From Saccopteryx bilineata (taxonomy: Eukaryota; Chordata; Mammalia; Chiroptera; Emballonuridae): 64,000 nt of DNA. Positions 34,325 through 46,582 of this stretch are shown piece after piece (the stretch's first letter is position 1; the number at the start of each line of letters is the position of its first letter). A program made the position numbers and the translations under genes. Below the pieces are notes generated by a model. It had not been told where the DNA came from. It did not search any database and worked only from the letters and a program-made list of their open reading frames with translations. The stretch is taken from contig NC_089490.1 of the NCBI RefSeq assembly GCF_036850765.1, positions 292,002,982-292,066,981 on the forward strand. Direction: 5' to 3'.

Positions 34325-35948
34325 CTCTATCTACTTCTTTAACAGTAAGTGTAATATTAGAACAAATATTTTCTTCTGAGGTTTGTTTTCGCAGATTTTT
34401 GTACTCAAATTCTTTAGAAAGTGAATCTGAAATAATGATATTCATTTCACTTCAGAGGAAGAGCTTCAAAGCAGAAAGAATCTACCCAATAATTTATAAA
34501 ACATATTTTAAAAATTGAGACAATTTTAATTTTATTAAATTTTTAATATTTGCAATTATCCTTCACTTAATAGTCCAAATGAATTCCTAGTATGCTAATT
34601 ACAGGGGTGGTGTTTTGCTGTAACAAAGTTGAGTCAAAATACAGCATTATCCACCTGTGTAAAGAGCTTTACTCCTCTGAGCGTCAGTTATTTTGTAAAA
34701 AAGGAGACACCCTCTGCATCAACTATTTTTGAAGGTTATATGAGATAATGAATAGAATGACCTGTAATAAATATAGTAAAAGCCTTTAGAAAGTATATAA
34801 TAAATTATAATATTTGGACATTTGCCTACTCTTGCTATTAATTGTTGGCATAGGATTTAAATGTTTTATTCAAACAAGGCAAAAAGCCAACAGCTCTCAA
34901 ATAAATGGCTATTTATTTTTCTTACATTTGGGATATTGCCAAATGCTAACACTTTGAAACCTTTACTTTTTGATAATTGAGATTTAAAATTTTCTACTAA
35001 GCAATAAATTAGTTAGTTAATGACAAGTTAAGGTCACCAGGATCACAGAATTACTTTATATTTCATCATCTTTCTTTAATTCATATCCTGGGCAAGATTT
35101 TAATTCAAGATTAAAATATAAAATATCAATATTTAAAATGAACACATTTATTACATGTTCTTTTGATCTCTGTTCTTTTATCAACAAAAGTTATAGTTGA
35201 ATTATCAAATAAAAAATAAAATTTTAAAAACCAGGAACAAAATAGTCTTGGAATAATATCTCCAAATATTTATTGAACTTATTTTTTCTTTCAGTTGAAC
35301 CATGTTCTAGGAGAGAAAAAAAATAAGAGGAGAAGAAAAGGAAAGCATTCATTAGAAATCCAAAGTGTTTGTACTGTCTTTGAAGTATTTTTGTTGAAAG
35401 AGGCATGCTTTCAACACCCATTTTCAACCATGTTTATGAAGATGGTTTATAATAAATACTCTTGTTTAGGCCTATATTTTTCTATGTGGCACAAAATCAG
35501 TTTTCCTTTACTAATTATTTTACTTATTTTTTCTTTAGTGATATTGTATTTGTCCTCCTAAGAATATTATAAAAGCTATGTTTCCTTTTTTTTATTTTAT
35601 CAGTTTAGTCTTTTCGGTTGTTGTATTTACTTCATCAAAACTCTGCAGGTATTTATATGGTACATTTGAAAGAAGATTGGAGGTTAGATGTCCTCATTTG
35701 ATGGTTTTTATCTTTGAAGAGCAGAATGAATATGTACTCATCATCCCTATATATTTGCATAATTTGTCTGTTCAACATATGATTATTTGCTACACCACAG
35801 GGTTATTTGCTACTTTCAATGACCCCAACACTGTACCAAATGCGGAGTTTTATATCATGTACTATATACATAATATTATAAGAGAGAGAATATATAGAAG
35901 CTTTTTTTTCTTTTATTTAAAATCAGCATGATTTGTTGCTCATTTTTT
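34325..35948. other. Intergenic DNA
   Basis: About 1.6 kb of AT-rich sequence. The open frames at 35224-35931 have no recognisable domain. Confidence 0.5.
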
Positions 35949-35961
35949 CAAAGCATATTTT
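35949..35961 (+). repeat. L1-A target-site duplication, 3' side
   Basis: CAAAGCATATTTT, repeated exactly at 43737-43749. Confidence 0.92.
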
Positions 35962-36125
35962 TTTTAATTATAATTTTATTTTTTTAATGGTGCGACATCA
36001 ATAAATCAGGTTACATATATTCAAAGATCAACAAGTCCAGGTTATCTTGTCTTTCAATTATGTTGCATACCCATCACCCAAAGTCAGATTGTCCTCTGTC
36101 ACCTTCTATCTAGTATTCTTTGTGC

Positions 36126-36168
36126 CCCTCCCCCTCCCCCTTTCCCTCTCCCTTTCCCCCCTCCCCCC
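36126..36168 (-). other. L1-A 3'UTR polypurine G-rich tract
   Basis: C-runs on the plus strand, G-runs on the L1 sense strand. Potential G-quadruplex, same place as in L1-B. Confidence 0.8.
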
Positions 36169-36208
36169 ATAACCACCACACTCTTATTAATGTCTCTTAG
36201 TTTCACTT

Positions 36209-39200
36209 TTATGTCCCACCTACGTATGGAATAATGCAGTTCCTGTTTTTTTCTGATTTACTTATTTCACTTCATATAATGTTATCAAGATCCCACCATT
36301 TTGCTGTAAATGAACCAATGTCATCATTTCTTATGGCTGAGTAGTATTCCATAGTGTATATGTGCCACATCTTCTTTATCCAGTCATCTATTGACGGGCT
36401 TTTTGGTTGTTTCCATGTCCTGGCCACTGTGAACAATGCTGCAATGAACATGGGGCTGCATGTGTCTTTACGTATCAATGTTTCTGAGTTTTGGGGGTAT
36501 ATACCCAGTAGAGGGATTGCTGGGTCATAAGGTAGTTCTATTTTCAGTTTTTTGAGGAACCACCATACTTTCTTCCATAATGGTTGTACTACTTTACATT
36601 CCCACCAACACTGGATGAGGGTTCCTTTTTCTCCACAGCCTCTCCAACATTTGCTATTACCTGTCTTGTTAATAACAGCTAATCTAACAGGTGAGAGGTG
36701 GTATCTCATTGCAGTTTTGATTTGCATTTCTCTAATAACTAAAGAAGATGAGCATCTTTTCATATATCTGTTGGCCATTTGTACTTCCTCCTGGGAGAAG
36801 TGTCTGTTCATGTCCTCTTCCCATTTTTTTATGGGATTGTTTGTTTGTTTGTTGTTGAGTTTTATGAGTTCTTTGTATATTTTGGATATTAGGCCCTTAT
36901 CTGAGCTGTTGTTTGAAAATATCATTTCCCATTTAGTTGGCTTTCTGTTTATTTTGTTATCAGTTTCTCTTGCTGAGCAAAAACTTCTTAGTCTGATGTA
37001 GTCCCATTCATTAATTTTTGCCTTCACTTCTCTTGCCATTGGAGTCAAATTCATAAAATGCTCTTTAAAACCCAGGTCCATGAGTTGAGTACCTATGTCT
37101 TCTTCTATGTACTTAATTGTTTCAGGTCTTATGTTTAGATCTTTGATCCATTTTGAGTTAATTTTAGTACAGGGGGACAAACTGTAGTCCAGTTTCATTC
37201 TTTTGCATGTGGCTTTCCAGTTTACCCAGCACCATTTATTGAAGAGGCTTTCTTTTCTCCATTGTGTGTTGTTGGCCCCTTTATCAAAAATTATTTGACT
37301 ATATATATGTGGTTTTATTTCTGGACTTTCTATTCTGTTCCATTGGTCTGAATGTCTATTTTTCTGCCAATACCATGCTGTTTTGATTGTCGTGGCCTTA
37401 TAATAGAGTTTGAATTCAGGTTTTGTAATGCCCCAAGCTTCATTCTTTTTCTTTAGGATTGCTTTGGCTATTCGGGGTTTTTTATAGTTCCATATAAATC
37501 TGATGATTTTTTGCTCTATTTCTTTAAAAAATGTCATTGGAATTTTGATGGGAATTGCATTAAATTTGTATATTGCTTTGGGTAATATAGCCATCTTGAT
37601 TATATTTATTCTTCCTAACTAAGAACAAGAAATATTCCTCCATCTCATTATATCTTTCTCAATTTCTCTTAACAATGGTTTATAGTTTTCATTATATAAG
37701 TCCTTTACATTCTTTGTTATGTTTATTCCTAAGTATTTTATTTTTTTTGTTGCAATTGTGAAGGGGATTATTCTTTTGAGTTCATTCTCAATTGTTTAAT
37801 TGTTGGCATATAGAAAGGCTATTGACTTCTGTATGTTAATTTTGTATCCTGCGACCTTACTGTATTGGCTTATTGTTTCTAGTAGTCTTTTTGTGGATTC
37901 TTTGGGGTTTTCGATGTATAGGATCATATCATCTGCAAAAAGTGATACCTTTACTTCTTCTTTTCCGATATGGATGCCTTTTATTTCTTTGTCTTGTCTG
38001 ATTGCTCTAGCTAGAACCTCTAGTACCACATTAAATAAGAGTGGAGAGAGTGGACAACCCTGTCTTGTTCCTGATTTAAGGGGGAAAGCCTTCAGTTTAG
38101 TGCCATTTAATATGATGATAGCTGATGGTTTATCATATATGGCCTTTACCATGTTGAGATATTTTCCTTCTATACCCATTTTGTTGAGAGTCTTAAACAT
38201 AAAATTGTGTTGTATTTTGTCGAAAGCCTTTTTTGCGTCTATTGATAAGATCATGTGGTTTTTGTTCTTTGTTTTGTTGATATGGTGTATTATGTTAACT
38301 GTTTTACGTATGTTGAACCATCCTTGAGATTCTGGGATGAATCCCACTTGATCGTGATGTATTATTTTTTTAATATGTTGTTGTATTCGATTTGCTAGTA
38401 TTTTGTTTAGTATTTTAGCATCTGTATTCATTAGAGATATTGGTCTGTAGTTTTCTTTTTTTGTGCCATCCTTGCCTGGTTTTGGTATGAGGGTTATGTT
38501 GGCCTCATAAAATGTGTTTGGAAGTATTGCTTCTTCTTCAATTTTTTGGAAGACTTTCAGTAGAATAGGAACCAAGTCTTCTTTGAATGTTTGATAAAAT
38601 TCGCTGGTATAGCCGTCAGGTCCTGGACTTTTATTTTTGGGGAGGTTTTTAATGGTTTTTTCTATTTCTTCTCTACTAATAGGTCTGTTTTGGCTTTCTG
38701 CTTCTTCTTGACTCAGTCTAGGAAGGTTGTATTGTTCTAGGAATTTATCCATTTCTTCTAGATTGTTGAATTTAGTGGCATAAAGTTTTTCATAGTATTC
38801 TACAATAATTCTTTGTATATCTACGGTGTCCGTGGTGATTTCTCCTCTTTCATTTTGGATTTTGTTTATATGAATTCTTTCTCTTTTTTCCTTGGTAAGT
38901 CTTGTCAAGGGTTTGTCAATTTTATTGATCTTTTCAAAGAACCAGCTCTTTGTTCTATTAATTTTTTCTATAGTTTTTCTGTTCTCTAATTCATTTATTT
39001 CTGCTCTGATTTTTATTATCTCCTTTCTTCGGCTAGTTTTGGGTTGTTTTTGTTCTTCTTTTTCTAGTTCCTTAAGGTGTGAAGTTAAGTGGTTCACTTG
39101 GGCTGTCTCTTGTTTGTTCATATATGCCTGAAGTGATATGAACTTCCCTCTTATCACTGCTTTTGCTGCATCCCATAGATTCTGATATGTCGTATTGTCA

Positions 39201-40037
39201 TTTTCATTAGTCTGTATATATCTTTTGATCTCTGCACTTTTTTCTTCTTTGACCCATTCATTTTTTAAAAGTATGTTGTTTAGTTTCCACATTTTTGTGG
39301 GATTTTTTTCCTCCTTTTTGCAGTTGAATTCTAGTTTCAAGGCTTTATGATCAGAAAATATGCTTGGTACAACTTCGATTTTTCTGAATTTGCTGATGTT
39401 GTTTTTGTGGCCCAACATATGGTCAATTCTTGAGAATGATCCATGTACACTGGAGAAAAATGTATACTCAGTCACTTTGGGATGAAATGTCCTGTAGATA
39501 TCTATCATATCCAGGTGCTCTAGTGTTTTGTTTAAGGCCACTATGTCTTTGTTGATTCTCTGTTTGGATGACCGATCTAGAGCCGTCAGCGGTGTATTGA
39601 GGTCTCCAAGTATGATTGTATTTTTGTCAGTTTTTGTTTTAAGATCAATAAGTAGCTGTCTTATATATTTTGGTGCTCCTTGGTTTGGTGCATATATATT
39701 AAGGATTGTTATGTCTTCTTCATTCAATGTCCCCTTAGCCATTATGAAATGGCCATTTTTGTCTCTGAGTACTTTTGTTGTCTTGTAGTCAGCATTATCA
39801 GATATGAGTATTGCTACGCCTGCTTTTTTTTTGGATGTTATTTGCTTGGAGTATTGTTTTCCAGCCTTTCACTTTGAGTTTGTTTTTATCCTTGTTACTT
39901 AGATGCATTTCCTGTAGGCAGCATACAGTTGGATTTTCTTTTTTAATCCATTCTGCTACTCTGTGTCTTTTTATTGGTGAGTTTAATCCGTTTACATTTA
40001 GTGTAATTATTGACACTTGTGAGTTCCCTATTGCCAT
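36209..40037 (-). pseudogene. L1-A ORF2p (endonuclease/RT), broken
   Basis: ORF2 encodes the endonuclease and reverse transcriptase that nick and copy at the target. ATG at 40037 (MAIGNSQ), normal stop position 36209-36211, near-identical to the intact L1-B protein. Lesions in order: a +1 T-run expansion at 39824-39832 (9 T against 8 in L1-B) that shifts frame within the endonuclease domain; Glu to TAA at 37796-37798, after the FADD catalytic region; Trp to TAG at 37619-37621; and Arg to TGA at 36272-36274, about 20 codons from the end. The long open pieces 37796-39742 and 36272-37594 between them still show FADDMILY and the C-terminal CWRGC motif. Non-functional. Confidence 0.95.
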
Positions 40038-40226
40038 TTTATAGATTGCTTTCTGTTAGTTTTGTGTCTTGTTTGATCCTTCTCTTTCATTTTTTTATCT
40101 TTTGTTTTTATTTGGTTGTATTCCATACATCTTTCCACTGTTGCTATCTTTTTTATCTCATGTGCTTCTGTGGTGGTTTTTTCAATGGTGGTTACCTTTA
40201 GGTAATGAAAAGGGTTCCTACCCTGT

Positions 40227-41358
40227 TCATTGTAGCGCACTATTTTGTGAGTACTTTTGCACTCCATCGTTCTTTGCTACTGTTAATCTCCATCCTCTCC
40301 CCCCTTTCTTTTTGTTGTTGTCACAGTTTAAATTTGGTTTTATTGTGTTCTTCTTGGAGCTTTTACTTGTGGCTTTATTTTTTTTTTTGTTCTTTGTATC
40401 TAATTGGAGAACCCCCTTTAGTAATTCCTGGAGTGGGGGTTTTCTGATGATAAATTCCCTCATCTTTTCTGTATCTGAATGTTTTTATTTCTCCTTCATA
40501 TTTGAAGGATAGCTTTGATGGGTATAGTATTTGTGGCTGAAAGTTCCTCTCTTTCAGGACTTTAAATATTGGGGTCCACGCTCTTCTATCTTGTAGGGTT
40601 TCTGCTGAGAAATCTGATGATCGTCTAATGGGCCTTCTTTTATATGTTGTATTCTTCTTTTCCCTGGCTGCCTTGAGAATTTTTTCTTTGCCATTGGTTT
40701 GTGCCAATTTCATTATGATGTGCCTTGGAGTAGGTTTGTTGGGGTTAAGAAAACTCGGAGTTCTGTTTGCTTCATGAATTTGAGGCTTTAGTTCTTTCCA
40801 CAGGCTTGGGAAGTTCTCATCTATTATTTGTTTGAGTATGTTCTCCATTCCATTTTCTCTCTCTTCTCCCTCTGATATACCTATTATTCTTATGTTATTC
40901 TTTTTGATGGAGTCAGATAATTCTTGTAGGGCTATCTCATTTTTTTAAATTTTTGAGTCTCTTTCTTCTTCTTTCTGTTGTGCCTCAAGTTGCTTGTCTT
41001 CTATTTCACTAATCCTCTCTTCTATCTGGCCTGTTCTATTAGCCAAGCTTGTTACCTCATTTTTCAGCTCGTGAATTGAGTTTTTCATCTCTGTTTGATT
41101 TGTTTTTATAGTTTCAATTTCCTTGGACATATATTCTTTGTGTTCATTGAGTTGTTTTCTGAGCTCCCTAAATTGTCTTTCTGTGTTTTCTTGTATATCT
41201 CTGAGTATTTTTAGGATTTCTATCTTGAATTCTCTGTCATATAACTCCAAGGTTTCCAATATATTAAATTTTTTCTCCATAGATTTTTCCTCATCTATCT
41301 GTGTTACCTCTCTTTCTTTTGTATCCATGATATTCGATTTTCTCTTCCTTAATGGCAT
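40227..41358 (-). pseudogene. L1-A ORF1p, broken
   Basis: ORF1 of L1, the RNA-binding trimeric chaperone, of about 377 codons. ATG at 41358 (MPLRKRKSN). The N-terminal half is a Lys/Glu-rich coiled coil (about residues 30-135), followed by the RRM-like part and the C-terminal domain (RHIIMKLAQ). An in-frame TAA at 40945-40947 arises from an A-to-T change in an A-run (ATT AAA to ATT TAA). A 2-nt deletion near 40476, relative to L1-B, shifts the frame before the C-terminal domain ends. The stop TGA is at 40227-40229, about 190 bp before ORF2. Confidence 0.93.
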
Positions 41359-42734
41359 CTGAGGGTGGTTTTGTTGATAGTATTAATGAGATTTAATAAA
41401 AAATAAAAAGTTAAAAAAATAAAAAATTGAAAAAAGTTTTTTTTAAAAAAAATTAATAATGAAATAAAGAAAAATAAAATAAAATAAAAATTTTTAAAAA
41501 GGAAATTATTCCCCCCCCCTATTTTTTTCTTCTCCTCTCCTCTCTCCTCTTTCTTGAGAAAATCTTGTTGTGAACTGTGAATTATATTGTATTTAATGGA
41601 ACAAACAATGCCTGTAATGGAGGGCCTGAATTGGGGAAAAGTAATAAAGGGGCAAGAAAAATAAATAAATAAAAAAAGGGGTGGTGGTATGGACCCACAA
41701 AAAGCAAATAATGAAAAAATTTGGATCAAGAATAAAATGATTTGCGTTTAGGTGTTGGTTGACTAAGAGTTATGATGAGAGGAGTAAGAGGCAAACAGGA
41801 ACATGGGGGGACAAATTAAAAAATTACTATTGTATTTAGTGGAACAAGAGCTTGATAAAATGGAGAGCCAGGGATGGGAGCACTGCTAGTGAGTTAAAAA
41901 GGTGAAATAAAAAACCCCCAAAATGCCACAAACATAAGTTTGAGTCCCAGATAAAATAATTTGTTTGTTATTGAGGTTTGAATGAGAGGAGATGTAAAGG
42001 AAAAAGGAAGAAACTAATATAGAGGGAGAAAAGAAGAGAGAGAGAGAAAAAAAAGAGGGAACCACTAAAAGAAGAAAAAAGAGGAGAGAGAGAGAGAGAG
42101 AGTTAAGGGTTTTGGAGTGCAACCCTCATAGAGAGAAAGGAAGAGGAAAGAAAAAATAATGGGAGATGTAACACTTATGGGTAGTGTAGTTCAAGGAGAG
42201 GAGAGAGTAAGACCGGTAGGGAATTAAACGACCAAATTGGAGGAGGAAAAAAAAAAGAAAAAAGAAGAAAAAAAAATCAAGGATGAAGATAAGAGAAACA
42301 AACAAACAAATATAATAAAGTGGGATAGGTTATAAAGTCTGCGGATTATTCTGATTTTGAGAGGTTATCTTCTTGCTTTTTCTTTTCTCTCCCTCTTCCT
42401 GGTTGGCGACTCTGTACCCCGGGTTCTGTCCCTTTGGCATGCTCAGGTAGAGGTTTGCAGTTGATAAGTCTCTATGGTGATGTCATGTATTGTGCTTCAG
42501 TCTCGTTGGCAGTCAAGGCTCATTAGCGTTTATAGGCTCCGACAGTGAGAGAGTCCGTGTTCCAGGAGCCTCTCTCCTAGTCTTTCCTTCCTCAACCAGC
42601 AGCCTGAGAATCCAACTATGGGGTTGCTGCTGCCTCTGCCTGGATAGTAAGAGGCTCAAAGAGCGGTCAACTCCCCACTCTTATTTCCACTCAGCACAGG
42701 GCTCTGGGTAAGGCTCAATCAGTCAGAGCTGCTA

Positions 42735-43295
42735 GCATAATCAGCCGGGGCTTTCGCCTACTCAAAGACCTCTGGCTCTATCACTCTGTCCGGTAACACG
42801 GGCGGGTCTGCACGCGCAGATCAGGATGTTAGACTGGAAGTCTCGCCCTCTGAGTGAAACCCCCCGCCCGCACTGAAAAGTTCCAATGTTGGAATTGGGT
42901 CTCGCTCATCCCCGTGTGCCGCTCTTTCAAGGCGCTGGGGCAGCCCGGGACTCTGCCCTCGGCCCACACAAAGGCCCCCGACTCTGCCCCTCGTGGGACA
43001 ACATGGGCTCCCACTCCAGAGGTGCTGGGAGGAGTCTCCTTCCCACTCTCCGTGCGCAGACCAGGATGTGAGGTCGGAATCTCGCCCTCTGAGTGAAACC
43101 TCCCGCCCGCACTGAAAAGTTCCAGTGTTGGAATTAGCTCTCGCTTCCTCCCTGTGTGTGGCTCTCCCCGGGTGCTGGGGCAGCCCGGAGGCTTTTGGCC
43201 CACACAAAGGCCTCTGACTCTGTCTCTCTGTGGAGTAACACGGGCGCACCCTCCGGGGGCTTTGGAAGGAATCTCTCGCCCACTATGCGGCTACC
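42735..43295 (-). repeat. Tandem 240-bp 5'UTR monomers, L1-A
   Basis: Two full units and one partial unit. The marker 'caggatgt' occurs at 42822 and 43062, a 240-bp period; a decayed third marker follows at about 43295. Each unit contains 'ctctgagtgaaacc', 'gaaaagttcca.tgttggaa' and 'cccacacaaaggc'. The organisation recalls rodent L1 promoter monomers. Confidence 0.88.
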
Positions 43296-43707
43296 AGGGG
43301 ATCAGGTAAAATGGCTGCCCTGCTTGTCTTTCTTTGTCTGGGTTTGGCGCGAGTGTTAGCTGTATTGCCCAGGTTGTCACAGGAACAGTTTTTCCTTGGC
43401 TTGGATCTCTGTGCCACAGCCTGGTTCGGCCGTTTGTGCCACGGCCTGGATCTATTCACCCCCTTTGCCCGCCTCAGGTTCTATATTCACAGTTACCAGA
43501 GAAAACTTCCCTGTTTAGGTTAGTGAGGAAGGCAGAGCATTTCTTACTCCCTATTTCCTTCGGGGTTTGGTTATATATTTAGCCAATTTTTCACTCGATC
43601 ATACCTTTGGGTGTATTGCGAAACATCTGGAGGCTCCAAGGTTAGGTTTTTCTGTTTCTGGTTGAAGATCTTGTTGAGGTTTGGGGGAGATTTATCGGTA
43701 TCCCTTT

Positions 43708-43736
43708 CTACTCCGCCATTACTCTGACGTCATCTC
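43708..43736 (-). promoter_or_regulatory. L1-A 5' end: CRE and YY1-like sites
   Basis: TGACGTCA at 43725-43732 and, just downstream on the sense strand, AATGGCGGAG, close to the YY1 core ATGGCGG that fixes the start site in human L1. Confidence 0.65.
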
Positions 43737-43749
43737 CAAAGCATATTTT
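43737..43749 (+). repeat. L1-A target-site duplication, 5' side
   Basis: CAAAGCATATTTT, identical to 35949-35961. Confidence 0.92.
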
Positions 43750-43817
43750 AATTAATTTGTGTTTTACATTTCCAAAGCTGAATTTATCAAGCTATAAGCA
43801 AATATTTTTAAATTGTC

Positions 43818-44159
43818 CTTTTTTTTTTTTTTAAAGTAGGAGGAGAGAAGATATTAAGGCAGACTCTCATATGCACCCTGACAGGGATCCACCCAGCAAC
43901 CCTGAATTGGGTCGATGTTTGAATACTGAGCTATTTTTAGTGCCTGAAGCTGATTTGTTCCAAAAGAGCTATTTTCAGTGCCCCGGGCCATACTCAACCC
44001 AATTGAGCCACTTGCCGTGGGAGGGGAAGAGGGAGAGAAGTGAGAGAGGAAAGGGGGAAAAGGCACATAGTTGTTCCTGCTGTGTGCCCTGACCAGGAAT
44101 AAAACCCAGAATGTCCACACACCAGGCCAACACTCTATCAGTGAACCACTGGTCAGGAC
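43818..44159 (-). mobile_element. Bat SINE (type A), older copy
   Basis: Reversed, with poly(T) at 43818, diverged body and head 'gaaccactggtcaggacc' at 44159. AAATT is shared by the flanks. Confidence 0.8.
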
Positions 44160-45537
44160 CCAAATTATCTTATTTAAAATTTTATTTAATAATTTAAATA
44201 TCTACCTTGTATTTCATGGTTTGCTTTCCCAGTTCATATCTTTTATTTTTTTTCTAGTCTTTCCATGTAAACAAACCTTATTTTCCTACTCAAACATTTC
44301 CCAGATTTTACCAGCTACATGAATTTAGGAGATTTTCTCTATTTCAGATATGTTCTTTTTTACCCACAAATGTGCTGTGTTTTACTGGAAGAGATAATTT
44401 TCTGAGTTAACAGAAGTAACTTGGTGATTTTAACTTTTCTATAAAGTTAACTAAGTAAATCCCTGATTTTGTTGTAATTAGACATAGCTTCTGTTGCCAA
44501 ATGAATTCATTACTGTACCCTTATAAACATATAGATGATTCTAAATAAGACGCCGTAAAAAAATGTGGTTTATTACCATGAAAACAGTGACTTTGCCTTG
44601 GGAACCCAATGGTTGTTCTAAGGGTATCATAGTCCTGGCACTGCCATTCATTCTTGAAGGTTACATATCAATGCTACAATAGCTTTAGTTCAGGGATACT
44701 TACCTCTAGTGGACTGAAATTTTGATTTTTCTGACAAGTTTTAGATGTTCAAATAAAACAAAGGAGAAAAAAGTGCCCATTATCGGATGGCTTGAAATCA
44801 AACAGTGAATAAATCTTAAACATTCTTGACTACTTAAACCTGTAATGAATGTTGGGGTTAGGTGAGCAGGTTGGGGGGGGTATATAGATATTTTAAAGCA
44901 GTTCAATTCCATTTGTATTTATGAAATCTTCTGTGATTTCAAACTCCGTGCCCAGCGGCATAGCAGATAAAGTGAAGAAACAGCCTTCCTTCACAGAAGT
45001 TGTAGGAAAATAAACCAAAAACAGCAATTCCAATGTAGTAAGGATAAAGGTCTTTGACTGGAGAAGGGCAGTGTACCAACTGCAGGAAGTGTTAGGAATT
45101 CTGATCTGGACATAGCAGAGTCAAATGTTATAAACAGATTTAAACTTATATCTAGGTTATACACATAGATAATGCACATCTATTTCTATGGCTTCCTACA
45201 GGGCTTTTCTAGCCACCCGTAATGGGCCATATGGAAATGTGAGCCCTGTCACTCAAATTAATTTTTCCCTAATGTAGAACCAGACTACCACTTAGCTATA
45301 AAAAATAATGTGCTGACTTGAGTTTCTGTTTGACAGTTGCCCTAAGACTTAAGCTCATTGGCTACTCACAGCACTTGAATATCCTCTTTCACATATTTCA
45401 TTGGGTCAAATAACATGTGCCTCACATTGAAAGTGTTGTCATAGCTAAAATATGCAATTGAAAAGATGCACACATTAACTGGACCGATCAGCACTTCATG
45501 GTCATTGACACATTACTATGAATTTGTTTGCATATTA
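44160..45537. other. Intergenic DNA
   Basis: No gene or repeat recognised apart from a short G-run at about 44870. Confidence 0.5.
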
Positions 45538-45545
45538 ATATAAGG

Positions 45546-45809
45546 CAGTGATTTTCAACCGGTGTGCTGAAAGAATTTTTAAAACATGCAAAACCTGACT
45601 ATTTAGTTGGGGCATTGACCTCCTTTCCCCTAGAGTGTCAAATTAAAAAAATGACAACAGCCAACACAACAAAAGCCATCCAGTGTGAATGAATCAAGAT
45701 TGCATTTCTTTTTTAGTCAGATTGGCAAGAAGTATATTTTTTGATGTGCCACATTATTTTATTAATTAGTTCATGTGTGCCCTGAGATATAAAAGGTTGA
45801 AAATTACTG
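45546..45809. mobile_element. hAT MITE, family 1 copy 2
   Basis: 264 bp with inverted ends CAGTGATTTTCAACC and GGTTGAAAATTACTG, flanked by ATATAAGG (45538-45545) and ATATAATG (45810-45817), one mismatch. Same family as 15656-15948. Confidence 0.88.
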
Positions 45810-45817
45810 ATATAATG

Positions 45818-46468
45818 AGGAATGACCATTCTAGTAAGGGGAAGGTATATGCACACTGAATACATTGTCAGAGAGCCATAGCAATATTTTATAGAAAAGT
45901 AATGGGGTAAGGAAAATAGAAAAAAAATGTGAAATAAGGAGTGAAAAGAGGGTCCTGGTTCCCTAAAATTAGAGTGTCTAAAAAACATCAACATTGAGAG
46001 GGTTATCTCTGGAAAAGAAACTTTTTCTGTTTCTTTTTGGAACTAATACATGCCTTACTTTAAAATGTATGAGAGGTGAAAAGAAACAAATACATCAGAT
46101 ACTATATTTTTATATTTATCTAAAATTACATTGATTATTTGATGTGAAGAATGACAAAAATGGCCTTAATATTTTATTTGCAGTAAATGAAAAAGAATGT
46201 CACCTACTAGGGAGCTGGGGGTGTATTATGACATTCAGAGTAACCCAATTGGTAAGATTGTTTAAGGTCTCCTGTGAGGCATAAGTCTGAATCATGAGTG
46301 GCAAAAGCTATCACCTTACCTTAAAATAGAAAAGCCATAAAAGAAAAAAAATACATTTATTTAAAATCCAGATACTTCTTTGTCATTGAAATGATTGTGC
46401 TGAGATTTACCACCTACATTATTCTGCATATAAATTTTAGAAATCTTAAATTAATAAAACAAAACAAA
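45818..46468. other. Intergenic DNA
   Basis: Nothing recognised with confidence. Confidence 0.45.
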
Positions 46469-46582
46469 TATATACACACATACATATATATACACATATA
46501 TAATACACATACATATATATACACATACATGTATATACACATATATAATACACACACACATATATATATACACATATATATT
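46469..46582. repeat. Compound (TA)n/(CA)n microsatellite
   Basis: About 114 bp of interleaved TATA and ACAC units with internal repeats of 'acatatatatacacata'. Confidence 0.92.

Larger units (their letters stand above)
35962..43736 (-). mobile_element. L1-A: full-length LINE-1, inactive
   Basis: A 7.8-kb element on the minus strand with 13-bp target duplications, a 5'UTR of about 2.4 kb, ORF1, ORF2, 3'UTR and A-rich tail. It is highly similar to L1-B (50754-58632) along its length. Both ORFs carry lesions, so it cannot move by itself. Confidence 0.96.
41359..43736 (-). promoter_or_regulatory. L1-A 5'UTR / internal promoter region
   Basis: About 2.4 kb. The part next to ORF1 (41359-42330) is A/G-rich on the plus strand with GA and poly(A) tracts. 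The outer 1.3 kb is GC-rich and contains the 240-bp monomers (42735-43295) and the conserved 5' end. Confidence 0.8.

Noticed and set aside
35224..35931. Overlapping frames of 67-117 codons
   Set aside because: AT-rich, hydrophobic low-complexity translations with no recognisable domain.
42490..42711. Antisense 5'UTR frame shared by L1-A and L1-B (also 57340-57645), resembling the idea of primate ORF0
   Set aside because: Both begin with TTG, not ATG, and their similarity is explained by the two L1s being near-identical. No independent evidence of coding.
42735..43295. Periodic repeats as a CRISPR array
   Set aside because: Period of 240 bp, no spacer pattern, within an L1 5'UTR in a mammalian genome.
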